Assembly (NCBI GenBank): GCA_002449555.1
Contig: DJXA01000101.1
Span: 904 to 13,287, forward strand
Direction: 5' to 3'
From: Atopobiaceae bacterium UBA7016
Lineage (GTDB): Bacteria; Actinomycetota; Coriobacteriia; Coriobacteriales; Atopobiaceae
Length of the DNA stretch: 12,384 nt
The notes below the pieces were generated by a model. It was not told the origin of the DNA. It did no database searches and saw nothing but the letters and a program-made list of their open reading frames with translations. Of the stretch, positions 12,215 to 12,384 are shown one piece after another. The stretch's first letter is position 1. Each line of letters opens with the position of its first letter. The translations under genes and the position numbers were made by a program.

Positions 12215-12384
12215 TCACCCCATACGGGTGGGCGTCGCGCTGCAATCGTCCTGCGCGAAGCCATGTCCGGCGATGGCGTCGATAATGCCGTGTGCGTCGA
12301 GAAGGTCGAGCGCCGCGCTCGCCGTCACCCTGACGTGGCTCGCGCTGTAGCACAGCGTTGCCGCCACCTCTGCCCACGTCATGC
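12215..12384 (-). CDS. C-terminal part of a helix-turn-helix protein (RinA/sigma-region-4-like), truncated by the window edge
   Basis: The minus-strand frame ending at TGA 12217-12215 reads at least 55 residues from MTWAEVAATLCYSASHVRV through ALDLLDAHG. The pattern T-W-x-E-V-A-x-x-L-x-Y-S-x-x-H-V followed by A-L-x-x-L matches the C-terminal helix-turn-helix of phage late regulators of the RinA/ArpU type and of sigma-70 region 4. The ATG at 12382 is probably internal; the N-terminus lies beyond the window. After the DNA-binding helices it has an unusual tail of about 25 residues. The frame is short and was judged by motif, so the family call is moderate. A phage or integrated-element origin is inferred from this and from the nearby tRNA-Lys. 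Confidence 0.5.
   Translation of the reverse strand, partial: MTWAEVAATLCYSASHVRVTASAALDLLDAHGIIDAIAGHGFAQDDCSATPTRMG

Noticed and set aside
11848..12264. 138-codon minus-strand open frame across the non-coding right segment
   Set aside because: It overlaps the tRNA-Lys terminator and the hairpins, and its translation is Arg/Pro-rich without domain character; the overlapping HTH frame at 12215-12384 is more protein-like.

Overview
The window is GC-rich, densely coded DNA of a Gram-positive actinobacterium. A Coriobacteriia member (Olsenella, Collinsella or Atopobium type) is the best fit. This is inferred from a fused PafB/PafC-type WYL regulator with no Pup-proteasome genes beside it, a VaFE/SpaA-type LPXTG surface protein, and tRNA genes with encoded CCA. 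No species-level marker is present.

Layout, left to right. (1) A minus-strand tandem HTH-WYL regulator of the PafBC type ends close to the left edge; its promoter carries a LexA-type box. (2) A divergent plus-strand gene encodes a 1200-residue membrane protein with an M28 metallopeptidase-like domain. That domain is split by a roughly 800-residue acidic, Glu/Pro-rich insertion. (3) A perfect 13-bp hairpin forms a bidirectional terminator. (4) A convergent minus-strand gene encodes a 1373-residue sortase-anchored adhesin: thioester-like head, four SpaA/Cna-B-like modules, four VaFE repeats and LPKTG. (5) tRNA-Gly(CCC) follows with its own promoter-like site and terminator. (6) Next is an M29 aminopeptidase. 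(7) tRNA-Lys(UUU) and its terminator follow. (8) The last 500 bp is structured non-coding DNA with repeated TGTACACC sites, then the C-terminal end of a minus-strand helix-turn-helix gene resembling phage RinA/sigma-region-4 regulators. tRNA-Lys is therefore a plausible edge of an integrated element or a remnant of one.

The genes form no single operon: each protein gene appears to be its own transcription unit. The least ordinary parts are the split M28-like protein with a substituted catalytic Glu, the adhesin whose thioester-type head lacks the expected Gln, the LexA-type box in front of the PafBC-like gene, and the repeat-bearing non-coding segment beyond tRNA-Lys. No CRISPR array, transposase or obvious defence system was seen.
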